Shown here: positions 58,048-64,000 of the stretch, piece by piece
How positions within the stretch are numbered: the stretch's first letter is position 1
Layout of the letters: every line of letters begins with the position of its first letter
Source of the DNA: UBA1309 sp047605645
GTDB lineage: Bacteria > Bacteroidota > Bacteroidia > Bacteroidales > Dysgonomonadaceae
Assembly: GCA_047605645.1 (NCBI GenBank)
Contig: JASGFJ010000027.1
Span: forward strand, 6,833 to 70,832
Length of the DNA: 64,000 nt
Direction of reading: 5' to 3'
The notes under the pieces: generated by a model
What the model was told of the DNA's origin: nothing
The model's database searches: none
What the model saw: only the letters and a program-made list of their open reading frames with translations
Translations under genes and position numbers: made by a program

Positions 58048-59163
58048 ATGGAAAAAAGTAAATTGTTTTCAGAAATTACCATTGGAAATTTACAACTTAA
58101 GAATCGAATTGTAGTTCCTCCCATGTGCCAGTATTCGGCTGACAACGGACTGGCATCCGACTGGCACCTTGTGCATTATTCGGGTCTAGCCTTCTCCAAT
58201 CCGGGATTACTCATCTTTGAAGCAGCAGCTATCAGTCCGGAAGGGCGCATTTCGTATGCCGATTTAGGCTTATGGGATGAAGATACAGCCAATGCACTAA
58301 AACGGATTACCCGGTTTATCAAGCAACATTGCAACACGCCGTTGGCTGTTCAGATATCACATGCCGGCAGGAAAGCATCCACTGAAGTTCCCTGGAAAGG
58401 GCTTCAATCTTTGCCCATCGGGCATCCCGGCGGCTGGCAGACTTATGCCCCTTCGGCAATTGCTCAATCAACAGGCGGAACCGTCCCGTTAGCCCTTAGC
58501 GAAGACGAAATCACAAGCATTATCGGGCAATTTGCCACTTCTGCGAAATTTGCAGAGAAAGCCGGATTTGATGCAATAGAACTTCATGCAGCCCACGGAT
58601 ATCTGATTCATCAGTTTCTCTCTCCGGTCACCAATCACCGCCACGATACATTTGGAGGATGTCTGGAGAACAGGATGCGTTTCGGACTGGAAGTCGTTAA
58701 AGCTGTAAAAAAAGCTGTTTCGAAAACGACTCCGGTCGGTGTTCGCATTTCAGCAGTCGACTGGGTTGAGAATGGTTGGAATATAGAAGAGAGCATCTGC
58801 TTTGCAAAAGAGCTCGAAGCCCTCGGTATTGCATACATTCATGTTTCAAGCGGAGGTATCGACAACGGGTTGCAGCAACTTCCTCCTTTGACTACCGGTT
58901 ATCAACTACCATTGGCGGAAGCTATCCGGAAAGCAGTTAGCATTCCCGTCATTGGAGTGGGATTGATTACAAATCCGCTCGATGCCGAAAGTGCATTGCA
59001 GGCAGAAAAAGCCGACCTGATTGCAGTTGGCCGCGGTTATTTATTCAATCCTCATTGGAGCTGGCTGGCAGCAGGGATACTAAATAGCCAGGCAGACGCA
59101 CCCTCCCCGTATATGCGTTCTGCTCCCCGTGAATTTAAAGATATATTTCAGAATAATAAATAA
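58048..59163 (+). CDS. NADH:flavin oxidoreductase, old yellow enzyme, YqjM type
   Basis: 371 aa TIM-barrel FMN enzyme. YqjM-type signature PPMCQYS with the flavin-tuning Cys at residue 27, then ISHAGRK, the substrate-binding HAAHGYLIHQFLSP with NHRHDTFGG, and the FMN-phosphate stretch IAVGRGYLFNP. It reduces activated C=C bonds of unknown natural substrates. The frame extends upstream to 57994, but that codon lies in the terminator hairpin of the previous gene; the ATG at 58048 starts the canonical KLFSEITIGNLQLKNRIV. Confidence 0.92.
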   Translation: MEKSKLFSEITIGNLQLKNRIVVPPMCQYSADNGLASDWHLVHYSGLAFSNPGLLIFEAAAISPEGRISYADLGLWDEDTANALKRITRFIKQHCNTPLAVQISHAGRKASTEVPWKGLQSLPIGHPGGWQTYAPSAIAQSTGGTVPLALSEDEITSIIGQFATSAKFAEKAGFDAIELHAAHGYLIHQFLSPVTNHRHDTFGGCLENRMRFGLEVVKAVKKAVSKTTPVGVRISAVDWVENGWNIEESICFAKELEALGIAYIHVSSGGIDNGLQQLPPLTTGYQLPLAEAIRKAVSIPVIGVGLITNPLDAESALQAEKADLIAVGRGYLFNPHWSWLAAGILNSQADAPSPYMRSAPREFKDIFQNNK

Positions 59164-59186
59164 TTAAGGAGTAAACCTCTGTTGGG

Positions 59187-59262
59187 CGTAGGCTCCGCCT
59201 ACGTCCTGACTAAGCCCAAACTACATTTGTGAATACAAATGAAGTATAAAAAGACAAGCGAC
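59187..59262. repeat. Palindrome plus 42-bp direct repeat, left copy flanking the SecB-like cassette
   Basis: CGTAGGC-TCC-GCCTACG (59187-59203) followed by a 42-bp sequence at 59221-59262 (starting CTACATTTGTGAATACAAAT, ending GACAAGCGAC) that recurs with one mismatch at 60991-61032. The repeats bracket the three minus-strand genes at 59383-60652. Confidence 0.85.
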
Positions 59263-59382
59263 AAAAAAAGCAATATTCGCGAAACTATCAACAGATAAAA
59301 TGCCTTTCTGCTTAGAATATATCGATTTAGAAGGCGGAGGAGGCAGAGGGGAATTGGTCAGAAGTTCTCAAAGCAAGACTGC

Positions 59383-59943
59383 TCAGATATTTTCAGGATA
59401 TACTATCTTGAAATTTTGGAGAGGAAATGTTCCCTTTTCAAATATACAGATTTGGATTAAAGGTTGCATATCCAGCCGTTGATTATAATTTTTCCATTTA
59501 TTATTTTTCTTATATTTTATTGTCAAAGAATATTCATCATCATATCGCCTCGTTTCTAGACTTGATGCTCGAATTGCCTTATAGTTAAATTCTTTTACCA
59601 CCTTTCTTAATAAGGCAATAACATCCGAAACAACTATTTCATCTCCATATTTGCCACTTTCTTTCATCTCTTTGCATATTGCTGTAAAATCATTCAGATG
59701 TTCAGTGTTTCCCTGTAAATCAAAACAGTACGCCATATCAAAATCATATCGAGCCTCGCATATTATGTAATTTTGCGCATATCCTTTTCCACCCCACCAA
59801 TGAGCATTCCCAATAAATGTATCCCAGAAGTAATAACCGGGACCTAGCCATGCATCAAGATCTGGACACCGAAATGGGCCATCCCGTTCTACCTCATCGT
59901 AGTTTCCTTTATTTTGAAGAGTTTGATACAATATCCTAGCCAC
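59383..59943 (-). CDS. Unrecognised protein, candidate toxin of a SecB-like chaperone cassette
   Basis: 186 aa, soluble, no signal peptide. Striking conserved-looking features: a GPF..PDLDAWLGPGYYFWD stretch, then AHWWGGKGY.QNYIICEA.Y and CFDLQGNTEHL. The short R...GxGYYFW...A..W...ICEA layout recalls ADP-ribosyltransferase-fold toxins (DUF3990/RES-like), but I cannot match catalytic residues with confidence. The start is 7 bp after the stop of the SecB-like gene, so they form one unit. AT-rich relative to housekeeping neighbours. A toxin role is inferred from context only. Confidence 0.45.
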   Translation of the reverse strand: MARILYQTLQNKGNYDEVERDGPFRCPDLDAWLGPGYYFWDTFIGNAHWWGGKGYAQNYIICEARYDFDMAYCFDLQGNTEHLNDFTAICKEMKESGKYGDEIVVSDVIALLRKVVKEFNYKAIRASSLETRRYDDEYSLTIKYKKNNKWKNYNQRLDMQPLIQICIFEKGTFPLQNFKIVYPENI

Positions 59944-59950
59944 TGCCTAA

Positions 59951-60370
59951 TTAATTATTTGAAATGGTAGTATTCTGTTTTAAAGGCTCTGCTAATGATA
60001 CCAGGTTCCATGTAGGTAGCATAATCGGCGGAAGAATATTAGCTTGTAAAGTTATAGTGCTTACAAATGCACGTACAAATGGGAATAGAATTGCGATACT
60101 ATTAGTATAAAAATAATCTGGAACCTCTTCAAAACGTATATTGCTCTCAAATTTAAATAAAGCAACACATCGAATTCTTATAAATGGTTTTTCTGGGTTC
60201 TTATCAAATGCAATAAATGTAAAAGTCAGCTCAAATGTACTGGATTCACTTTTTCTAAAAATACCAGCGGGTTTAAAGTCTATTTTGATTTCTTTTGAAG
60301 ACTGATTTTCTAAATCTACAAAAATCTTATCAAATTTATATTCCTTCAATGAAAATGTTGCTTTGTCCAT
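59951..60370 (-). CDS. SecB-like chaperone
   Basis: 139 aa. Fits the SecB fold: an N-terminal FSLKEYKFDKIFVDL strand, several amphipathic strands with F.LTFTF.AF, and the hallmark C-terminal segment FPFVRAFVSTITLQANILPP followed by IMLPTWNLVSL (compare YPYAR..I...T...GFPPLNLPPINF in SecB). Bacteroidetes lack a classical SecB gene in most genomes, and solitary SecB-like proteins are often part of toxin-antitoxin-chaperone modules, where the chaperone stabilises the antitoxin. It lies between a small upstream gene (24-bp gap) and a candidate toxin (7-bp gap). Confidence 0.75.
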   Translation of the reverse strand: MDKATFSLKEYKFDKIFVDLENQSSKEIKIDFKPAGIFRKSESSTFELTFTFIAFDKNPEKPFIRIRCVALFKFESNIRFEEVPDYFYTNSIAILFPFVRAFVSTITLQANILPPIMLPTWNLVSLAEPLKQNTTISNN

Positions 60371-60394
60371 AGTAATAGATAAATTACATCGTTT

Positions 60395-60652
60395 TTAATC
60401 TGAAACAAACTGAATATGAGAACCAAATATATAAAAAAATCCGAAGAAATCTTCGGATTTATGAGTTTTATTTGAGAGGTTTAATTTCCACGGATCTGTA
60501 TGAACACTGCTATGACACCAACATTGTTCTAAAAATTCATCTATTGTAGAGCCTCCATAACTGGATTCCTTTATTTCAGCCCAGTCTTTTTCAATTTGTT
60601 CTTCTGGAGTATTATGCAAATAAGCCAAGAAGCTTTCTAAGATTTCACCCAT
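60395..60652 (-). CDS. Small acidic protein, candidate antitoxin or partner
   Basis: 85 aa. The N-terminal 42 residues (MGEILESFLAYLHNTPEEQI..DWAEIKE, then G.TIDEFLE) resemble a short acidic helical motif seen in many small Bacteroidetes proteins next to toxin-like genes. The last 20-25 residues are encoded by a rho-independent terminator hairpin (60437-60460), so the native C-terminus may be shorter or altered by a frameshift. No DNA-binding domain recognised. First gene of the cassette, behind a promoter with a palindromic operator candidate. Confidence 0.55.
   Translation of the reverse strand: MGEILESFLAYLHNTPEEQIEKDWAEIKESSYGGSTIDEFLEQCWCHSSVHTDPWKLNLSNKTHKSEDFFGFFYIFGSHIQFVSD
60433..60460 (-). 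terminator. Terminator or attenuator inside the small-gene 3' end
   Basis: On the minus strand AAATCCGAAG (60460-60451) and CTTCGGATTT (60446-60437), 4-nt loop, followed by seven T. It lies within the last codons of the 85-aa frame and upstream of the SecB-like and candidate toxin genes, so it would limit their expression. A weak internal promoter for the SecB-like gene (TTTG, 19 bp, TAATTTAT) is visible near 60410-60380. Confidence 0.75.
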
Positions 60653-60705
60653 AATATTTTTCCTTTCCTATCTCATTTATCGAAGATGCTCTTTGTTTCA
60701 CATAG

Positions 60706-60741
60706 CAAAAGTAGTAATACTTTGTTGATATTGACAACAAA
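60706..60741 (-). promoter_or_regulatory. Promoter and operator candidate of the SecB-like cassette
   Basis: Minus strand: -7 box TACTTTTG (60713-60706) and, at the -33 position, the inverted repeat TTTGTTG (60741-60735) and CAACAAA (60727-60721) separated by 7 nt. A repressor bound there would cover the -33 element, as in autoregulated toxin-antitoxin operons. Confidence 0.55.
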
Positions 60742-60917
60742 TCTTCCTTGATTTTCAAAAATGGTAGTAAAATATACTTTCAAATCAATAACTATTGCTT
60801 TTAGAACAGATTACATGTTGTTTTTGTTTTTAAATTCACATGCCATGTATTTTTTTGAGACCTTTAGCTTCTAATTGAGAAAAATTTCCATTTTCTTTGC
60901 TGCAAAGTTCCCCGCTT

Positions 60918-61032
60918 GGCGTAGGCTCGACTTGGTATTGGCATAGATTCTGTTTAGAATAGACCAACCTACGCCCTGTCTAAAAACTAGTTACATTTGT
61001 GAATACAAATGAAGTATAAAAAGACAAGCGAC
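60918..61032. repeat. Palindrome plus 42-bp direct repeat, right copy flanking the SecB-like cassette
   Basis: GGCGTAGG (60918-60925) pairs with CCTACGCC (60968-60975); 60991-61032 repeats 59221-59262 at 41 of 42 positions. The layout (CGTAGG palindrome, CTACGnCCTGnCTAA, then the 42-bp unit) is the same as in the left copy. Confidence 0.85.
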
Positions 61033-61055
61033 TAAAGATACACACAACAGTGACC

Positions 61056-61466
61056 GGTAGGGGCGAATCGAATTCGCCCGCAAAATAATAGCCGCAATAT
61101 AATAGCCGCAAAATGGAACTTATTGCAGCGCAAACCCATCATATATGGCAAGACAAGAAAACGATACATATCTATAATGTGTAAACGAATGTATGATATG
61201 GGCGAATGAATTGATATCCAAATGGACAAACCGACGGTCACCGGGCGAATTCAATTCGCCCCTACAATGGGCAGGAGATATTTTTGATGTTTGGTGCGTA
61301 TAACAATGACGAGACGTAAATAACAGGAATATGGAGAATTTGAAATATAAACGCGGATATGCACGCCGGTGATAGTAATGGCTGACGATATTTGGATTGA
61401 TGAATGATAAATAATGGTTTCGGATACCTACGGCGTTGATGCGTAGGGGCAAATTGAATTCGCCCG
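61056..61466. repeat. Tandem MITE-like elements with GTAGGGGC...GCCCG palindromic ends
   Basis: Palindromic ends lie at 61061-61079, 61243-61261 (GGGCGAATTCAATTCGCCC, perfect) and 61447-61465, each 19 bp and with a CTAC/GTAG on the outer or inner side. The unit 61242-61466 has 24-bp terminal inverted repeats and recurs at 63252-63477 with the same interior (for example GGTGCGTATAACAATGACG). No transposase frame inside. Minus-strand frames across this region are translations of the repeat and are not genes. Confidence 0.8.
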
Positions 61467-61508
61467 CAAAATAATAATCGCAATATAATAGCCGCAAAAC
61501 GAACCTCG

Positions 61509-61633
61509 CAGCGCAAACCCGTTATATATGGCAAGACAAAAAAACAATATAGATGCGGATACGCGCGACGGAGGTAGTAATAAGCAAACGATGTTTGACA
61601 ACGATGAATGTAGAGACGCACGACCATACGTCT
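61509..61633. repeat. Repeat of 61123-61165 and AGACG palindrome
   Basis: GCAGCGCAAACCC.T.ATATATGGCAAGACA occurs at about 61123 and 61509. The stretch ends with an imperfect palindrome AGACGCACGACCATACGTCT (61614-61633) related to those at 38637 and 63516. No gene recognised. Confidence 0.6.
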
Positions 61634-61821
61634 TAAAAGAACTATTATAGAAATTGCTTCTGTTTTGTTCAATCGGCATACTAATGAAATTGTAAAAGTC
61701 TTGAATAAAGATTCTTCCACTATTAATATTTCTTCGGCTACGGCTGCCATGTCAATTAACCCATTATGAGAGAAATATGATTGGATTTCACCGTATGTAT
61801 ATTGCAAAAACAATCCGGCAC

Positions 61822-62427
61822 TTAAGATTGCTCCCGGATAGAATGGATGATTACACCGTAAATGAGAAGAGGCAAATTGTTTTACTGAAAGAGACAGAAG
61901 ATAAAACAGACAGATTGATAGTTTTGGGCAAAAATAATAAAGTCGAAATGTGATGGTAATATGCCAAATGATACTCATGACGTAAAAAAAGATGTTTTAG
62001 ATAATCAGGAAAAACGACTTATATGTTTATCTCAGGGAAGGATGACGCAAAAGGACTATTTGAATTTTTAGGAGACAACACAACTGTTGAATATGGAAGA
62101 TTATCGTATGGGAAGAGTTCTAATTACCGATCTACAAATAATGATGAATATGAGAATAAAATACAAGATATAGCCTATGATAAGTTCTTTAAAACGGGAA
62201 AAGTAGGCTTAATAAGATCAATTGACCATAGCCACCCGGATGCTCTTCCCCTATCGGGATTTGGAGCAGTATCAGGTTATGTGCCTAAAGAGGAAGGAGG
62301 CAAAGCCTTCGATGAATGGTTGTATAAATACTATCCTACTAATGCACCAAATATAAAATTAAAGGTTTATAATCCTGTAACAAAAGATTATACCCGATTT
62401 AATAACAAACGGATATTACCTAAATAA
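61822..62427 (+). pseudogene. Decayed Rhs C-terminus with a JAB-like toxin domain
   Basis: Three in-frame pieces in different phases: 61846-61950 reads DDYTVNEKRQIVLLKET.DKTDRLIVLGKNNK, a linker typical of Bacteroidetes Rhs proteins before the toxin; 61950-62020 reads DGNMPNDTHDVKKDVLDNQ; 62023-62427 reads a 134-aa toxin domain, GKDDAKGLFEFLGDNTTVEY ... DHSHPDALPLSGFG, as in the JAB-like toxin 1 domain (metalloprotease motif HSHP). At least two frameshifts break it and the Rhs core is missing. The stop is followed 10 bp later by the lipoprotein gene. Confidence 0.7.
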
Positions 62428-62437
62428 AATACTGAAT

Positions 62438-62944
62438 ATGAAATACTTATTTTTCTCTATATTGTTAATGCTAATGAATGGGTGTGCTCTTCTTGCAAAT
62501 AAAAATAAAATTGAAGAAAATATCCTTATCAAACTACCCCAAATAGTGTTAGAGGATCGTAAAGTTGATTCATTGGTAAATGTCATAATTAAGCAAAATC
62601 AAGAGTATCTTAAAAGAGATTGCTTTATTCTTATTGGTATAACCAATGGAAATAAACATAATTCAACAGAAGTAATAATAACACTCTACGAGAAAAAAAA
62701 ATTTAAACTCGCATGTCCTAAAAATGATTATCCTATTGTTGGTTATGCTGAAATCAGCCTGCAGACAGTTTTATTTATTGGTAAAATTTATAACACAAAA
62801 ATGAGAGTAAAAGAGGATAAAAAAGAATTTACATTCAGTTGTAGGAAAGAAGGTAAAAATTATCCTCCCTCAATGTATAACCCTACAATTCATAGATTTA
62901 TACTAAAAAATGATGGTATAATAGAATCTACATTTGAAAAATAG
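62438..62944 (+). CDS. Small lipoprotein, probable immunity protein
   Basis: 168 aa. Lipoprotein signal MKYLFFSILLMLMNGC (Cys16), then a mixed alpha/beta domain with Lys-rich surface and Cys at several positions. It starts 10 bp after the JAB-like toxin domain in the same direction, the usual place of an immunity gene in polymorphic toxin loci. Intact although the toxin is broken. I do not recognise the family; the immunity role is inferred from position. Confidence 0.55.
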   Translation: MKYLFFSILLMLMNGCALLANKNKIEENILIKLPQIVLEDRKVDSLVNVIIKQNQEYLKRDCFILIGITNGNKHNSTEVIITLYEKKKFKLACPKNDYPIVGYAEISLQTVLFIGKIYNTKMRVKEDKKEFTFSCRKEGKNYPPSMYNPTIHRFILKNDGIIESTFEK

Positions 62945-63251
62945 GAAAAATAGAATAAGTAGAAAGAATGAAAATATTTTCTTTGCTGGTTGGTCTCCTT
63001 TTTAGCAATTTCATTAAAAAAGACAAGAAGATAGTGCATATAATAAAATAAGCGAAATGCAATCAAATGATTGTTGAGCACGAAGAAGGAATAGATTCAT
63101 TTAGATTTTTTTGCCGTAAACGATTCATCGCAATAGAATATGGATGCAATATATATCCCCAAAACCTCGCAGATGTTTCATTTTTAAGATGTATGTTTAT
63201 GTTGTTATATTCTCCCTGCGGGGAATATGCAATATATTTCAACAATTCATC

Positions 63252-63477
63252 GGGCGAATTCAATTCGCCCCTACAATAGGCAAGCGATGTATTTGATATT
63301 TGGTGCGTATAACAATGACGGGACGCAAATAGCAGGGAGTATGGGGAATTTGAAATATAGATGCTGATATGCATGCCGGTGATGGTAATGGGCAGTCGCT
63401 GTTTGGAATGATGAATTATGAATGATGGTTGCGGATACCTACAGCGGTGATGGGTAGGGGCGTATGGCATACGCCCG
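63252..63477. repeat. MITE-like element, second copy
   Basis: 226 bp bounded by GGGCGAATTCAATTCGCCC (63253-63271) and GGGCGTATGGCATACGCCC (63458-63476). The interior matches 61266-61442 over its length with scattered substitutions. A separate hairpin (ATATTCTCCC / GGGGAATAT, 63207-63228) lies 24 bp to the left. Confidence 0.8.
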
Positions 63478-63515
63478 CAAAATAAAGGGTTGATGTTAGA
63501 TAATGACGATTGTAG

Positions 63516-63535
63516 AGACGCACGGCCGTGCGTCT
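63516..63535. repeat. Perfect 20-bp palindrome AGACGCACGGCCGTGCGTCT
   Basis: Perfect dyad within TGTAGAGACGC...GCGTCTAAA. Related imperfect copies at 61614-61633 and 38637-38656. REP-like; no gene nearby. Confidence 0.8.
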
Positions 63536-64000
63536 AAAACAGCAACATCTGCCAGATGATTAGCAGATTTGATTATAGACAAAGCATTTTATTCCGCAAT
63601 AACAACCCTTAAAAAACAGTTAAAAAAACAAAACCAGAAATATGCCCTTTATCTATATCAATCACCAACAGATAGTTCTCATCTATCAGCCAAATACAGT
63701 CAATATTCTGATATTATTCTCTGAAAAATCACAAGATAGAATAGCTGAGTCCCCGTTTTGCTGTTAAAATGAAAGCAAAACCCAATTTACGGAAAACCGT
63801 GATTTCACAAAACAGACTAACATATTTTAGCAGTCGTAATGTGAAATATAGGCAAAACCAAAGGTTGTTAATAAAACAAAACAAAGAGCGAAGGTGTGCC
63901 ACTCTTTCAAAAAGACTTTCTATTTTTGACTTCGATTTGGAATACCCCAATCGTAAACTAAGGAGCTTTTGAGACATCCATTTTCGACATATTTAAGCGT
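63536..64000. other. Right end of the window, no gene recognised
   Basis: Overlapping frames on both strands at 63729-63977 are not credible on composition. The last 40 bp contain GAGCTTTTGAGACATCC, which could be the end of an insertion sequence continuing outside the window, but no transposase is visible. The stretch 62945-63206 likewise shows no gene. Confidence 0.35.

Noticed and set aside
59300..59482. 60-codon plus-strand frame next to the OYE gene
   Set aside because: It overlaps the 3' end of the candidate toxin gene on the other strand and shows no domain.
61262..61978. A 238-codon open frame on the minus strand, and similar ones at 61120-61497 and 63063-63470
   Set aside because: They translate the palindromic and MITE-like repeats and run antisense to the Rhs remnant; composition is not protein-like and the frames share repeat-derived segments.

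Overview
The window is a chromosomal segment of a Bacteroidetes bacterium, most likely order Bacteroidales. The evidence is a SusC/SusD locus with a FecR anti-sigma factor and DUF1735 lipoproteins, type B ribosomal protein L31, a type IX secretion (T9SS) sorting domain on an SprB-repeat protein, PorD-, DUF3078- and DUF5686-type outer-membrane proteins, and many TAnnTTTG promoter elements (the Bacteroidetes -7 box). Genus cannot be fixed from sequence reading alone.

Layout. 1-5 kb: zinc ABC importer genes (znuA, partial znuC), a beta-carbonic anhydrase, and the methionine importer metNIQ. 5-13 kb: a membrane pyrophosphatase, an APC-type amino-acid permease and the ABC-F protein EttA, with a 1.4 kb gene-poor gap. 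13-24 kb: envelope and housekeeping genes (DUF5686 protein, PorD-like protein, initiator tRNA, DUF3078 protein, lactonase, L31, and the run cysE-thyA-DUF5715-truA). 24-26.4 kb: a small minus-strand group with a truncated HU-like gene, a Gly-Gly leader peptide with six cysteines, and a thioredoxin-fold protein. 27-43 kb: one 15 kb minus-strand cluster of very large exported proteins (1489-aa protein, Fn3 protein, 1932-aa SprB-repeat T9SS cargo, TANFOR-like protein) ending in gene wreckage. 44-54 kb: a compact glycan-utilisation locus (FecR, SusC, SusD, GH18-like lipoprotein, LamG lipoprotein, Endo-H/F type GH18) with the gene order of N-glycan loci known from Bacteroides. 55-59 kb: HerA-like ATPase, HAD-hotdog fusion and an old-yellow-enzyme reductase. 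59-64 kb: accessory DNA with a three-gene cassette (small acidic protein, SecB-like chaperone, unrecognised possible toxin), a decayed Rhs C-terminus with a JAB-like toxin domain plus a lipoprotein that may be its immunity protein, and many palindromic repeats.

The most unusual signals are: (a) the SecB-like chaperone cassette, which resembles toxin-antitoxin-chaperone modules but carries an unfamiliar candidate toxin and is flanked by 42-bp direct repeats; (b) a dispersed repeat of about 95-105 bp that ends exactly at the start codon of four unrelated genes and holds a tiny upstream ORF over a hairpin; (c) the 15 kb SprB/TANFOR cluster; (d) the Gly-Gly leader peptide; and (e) a MITE-like element with 24-bp palindromic ends.

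All calls come from reading the sequence and from recognising families; no database search was run.
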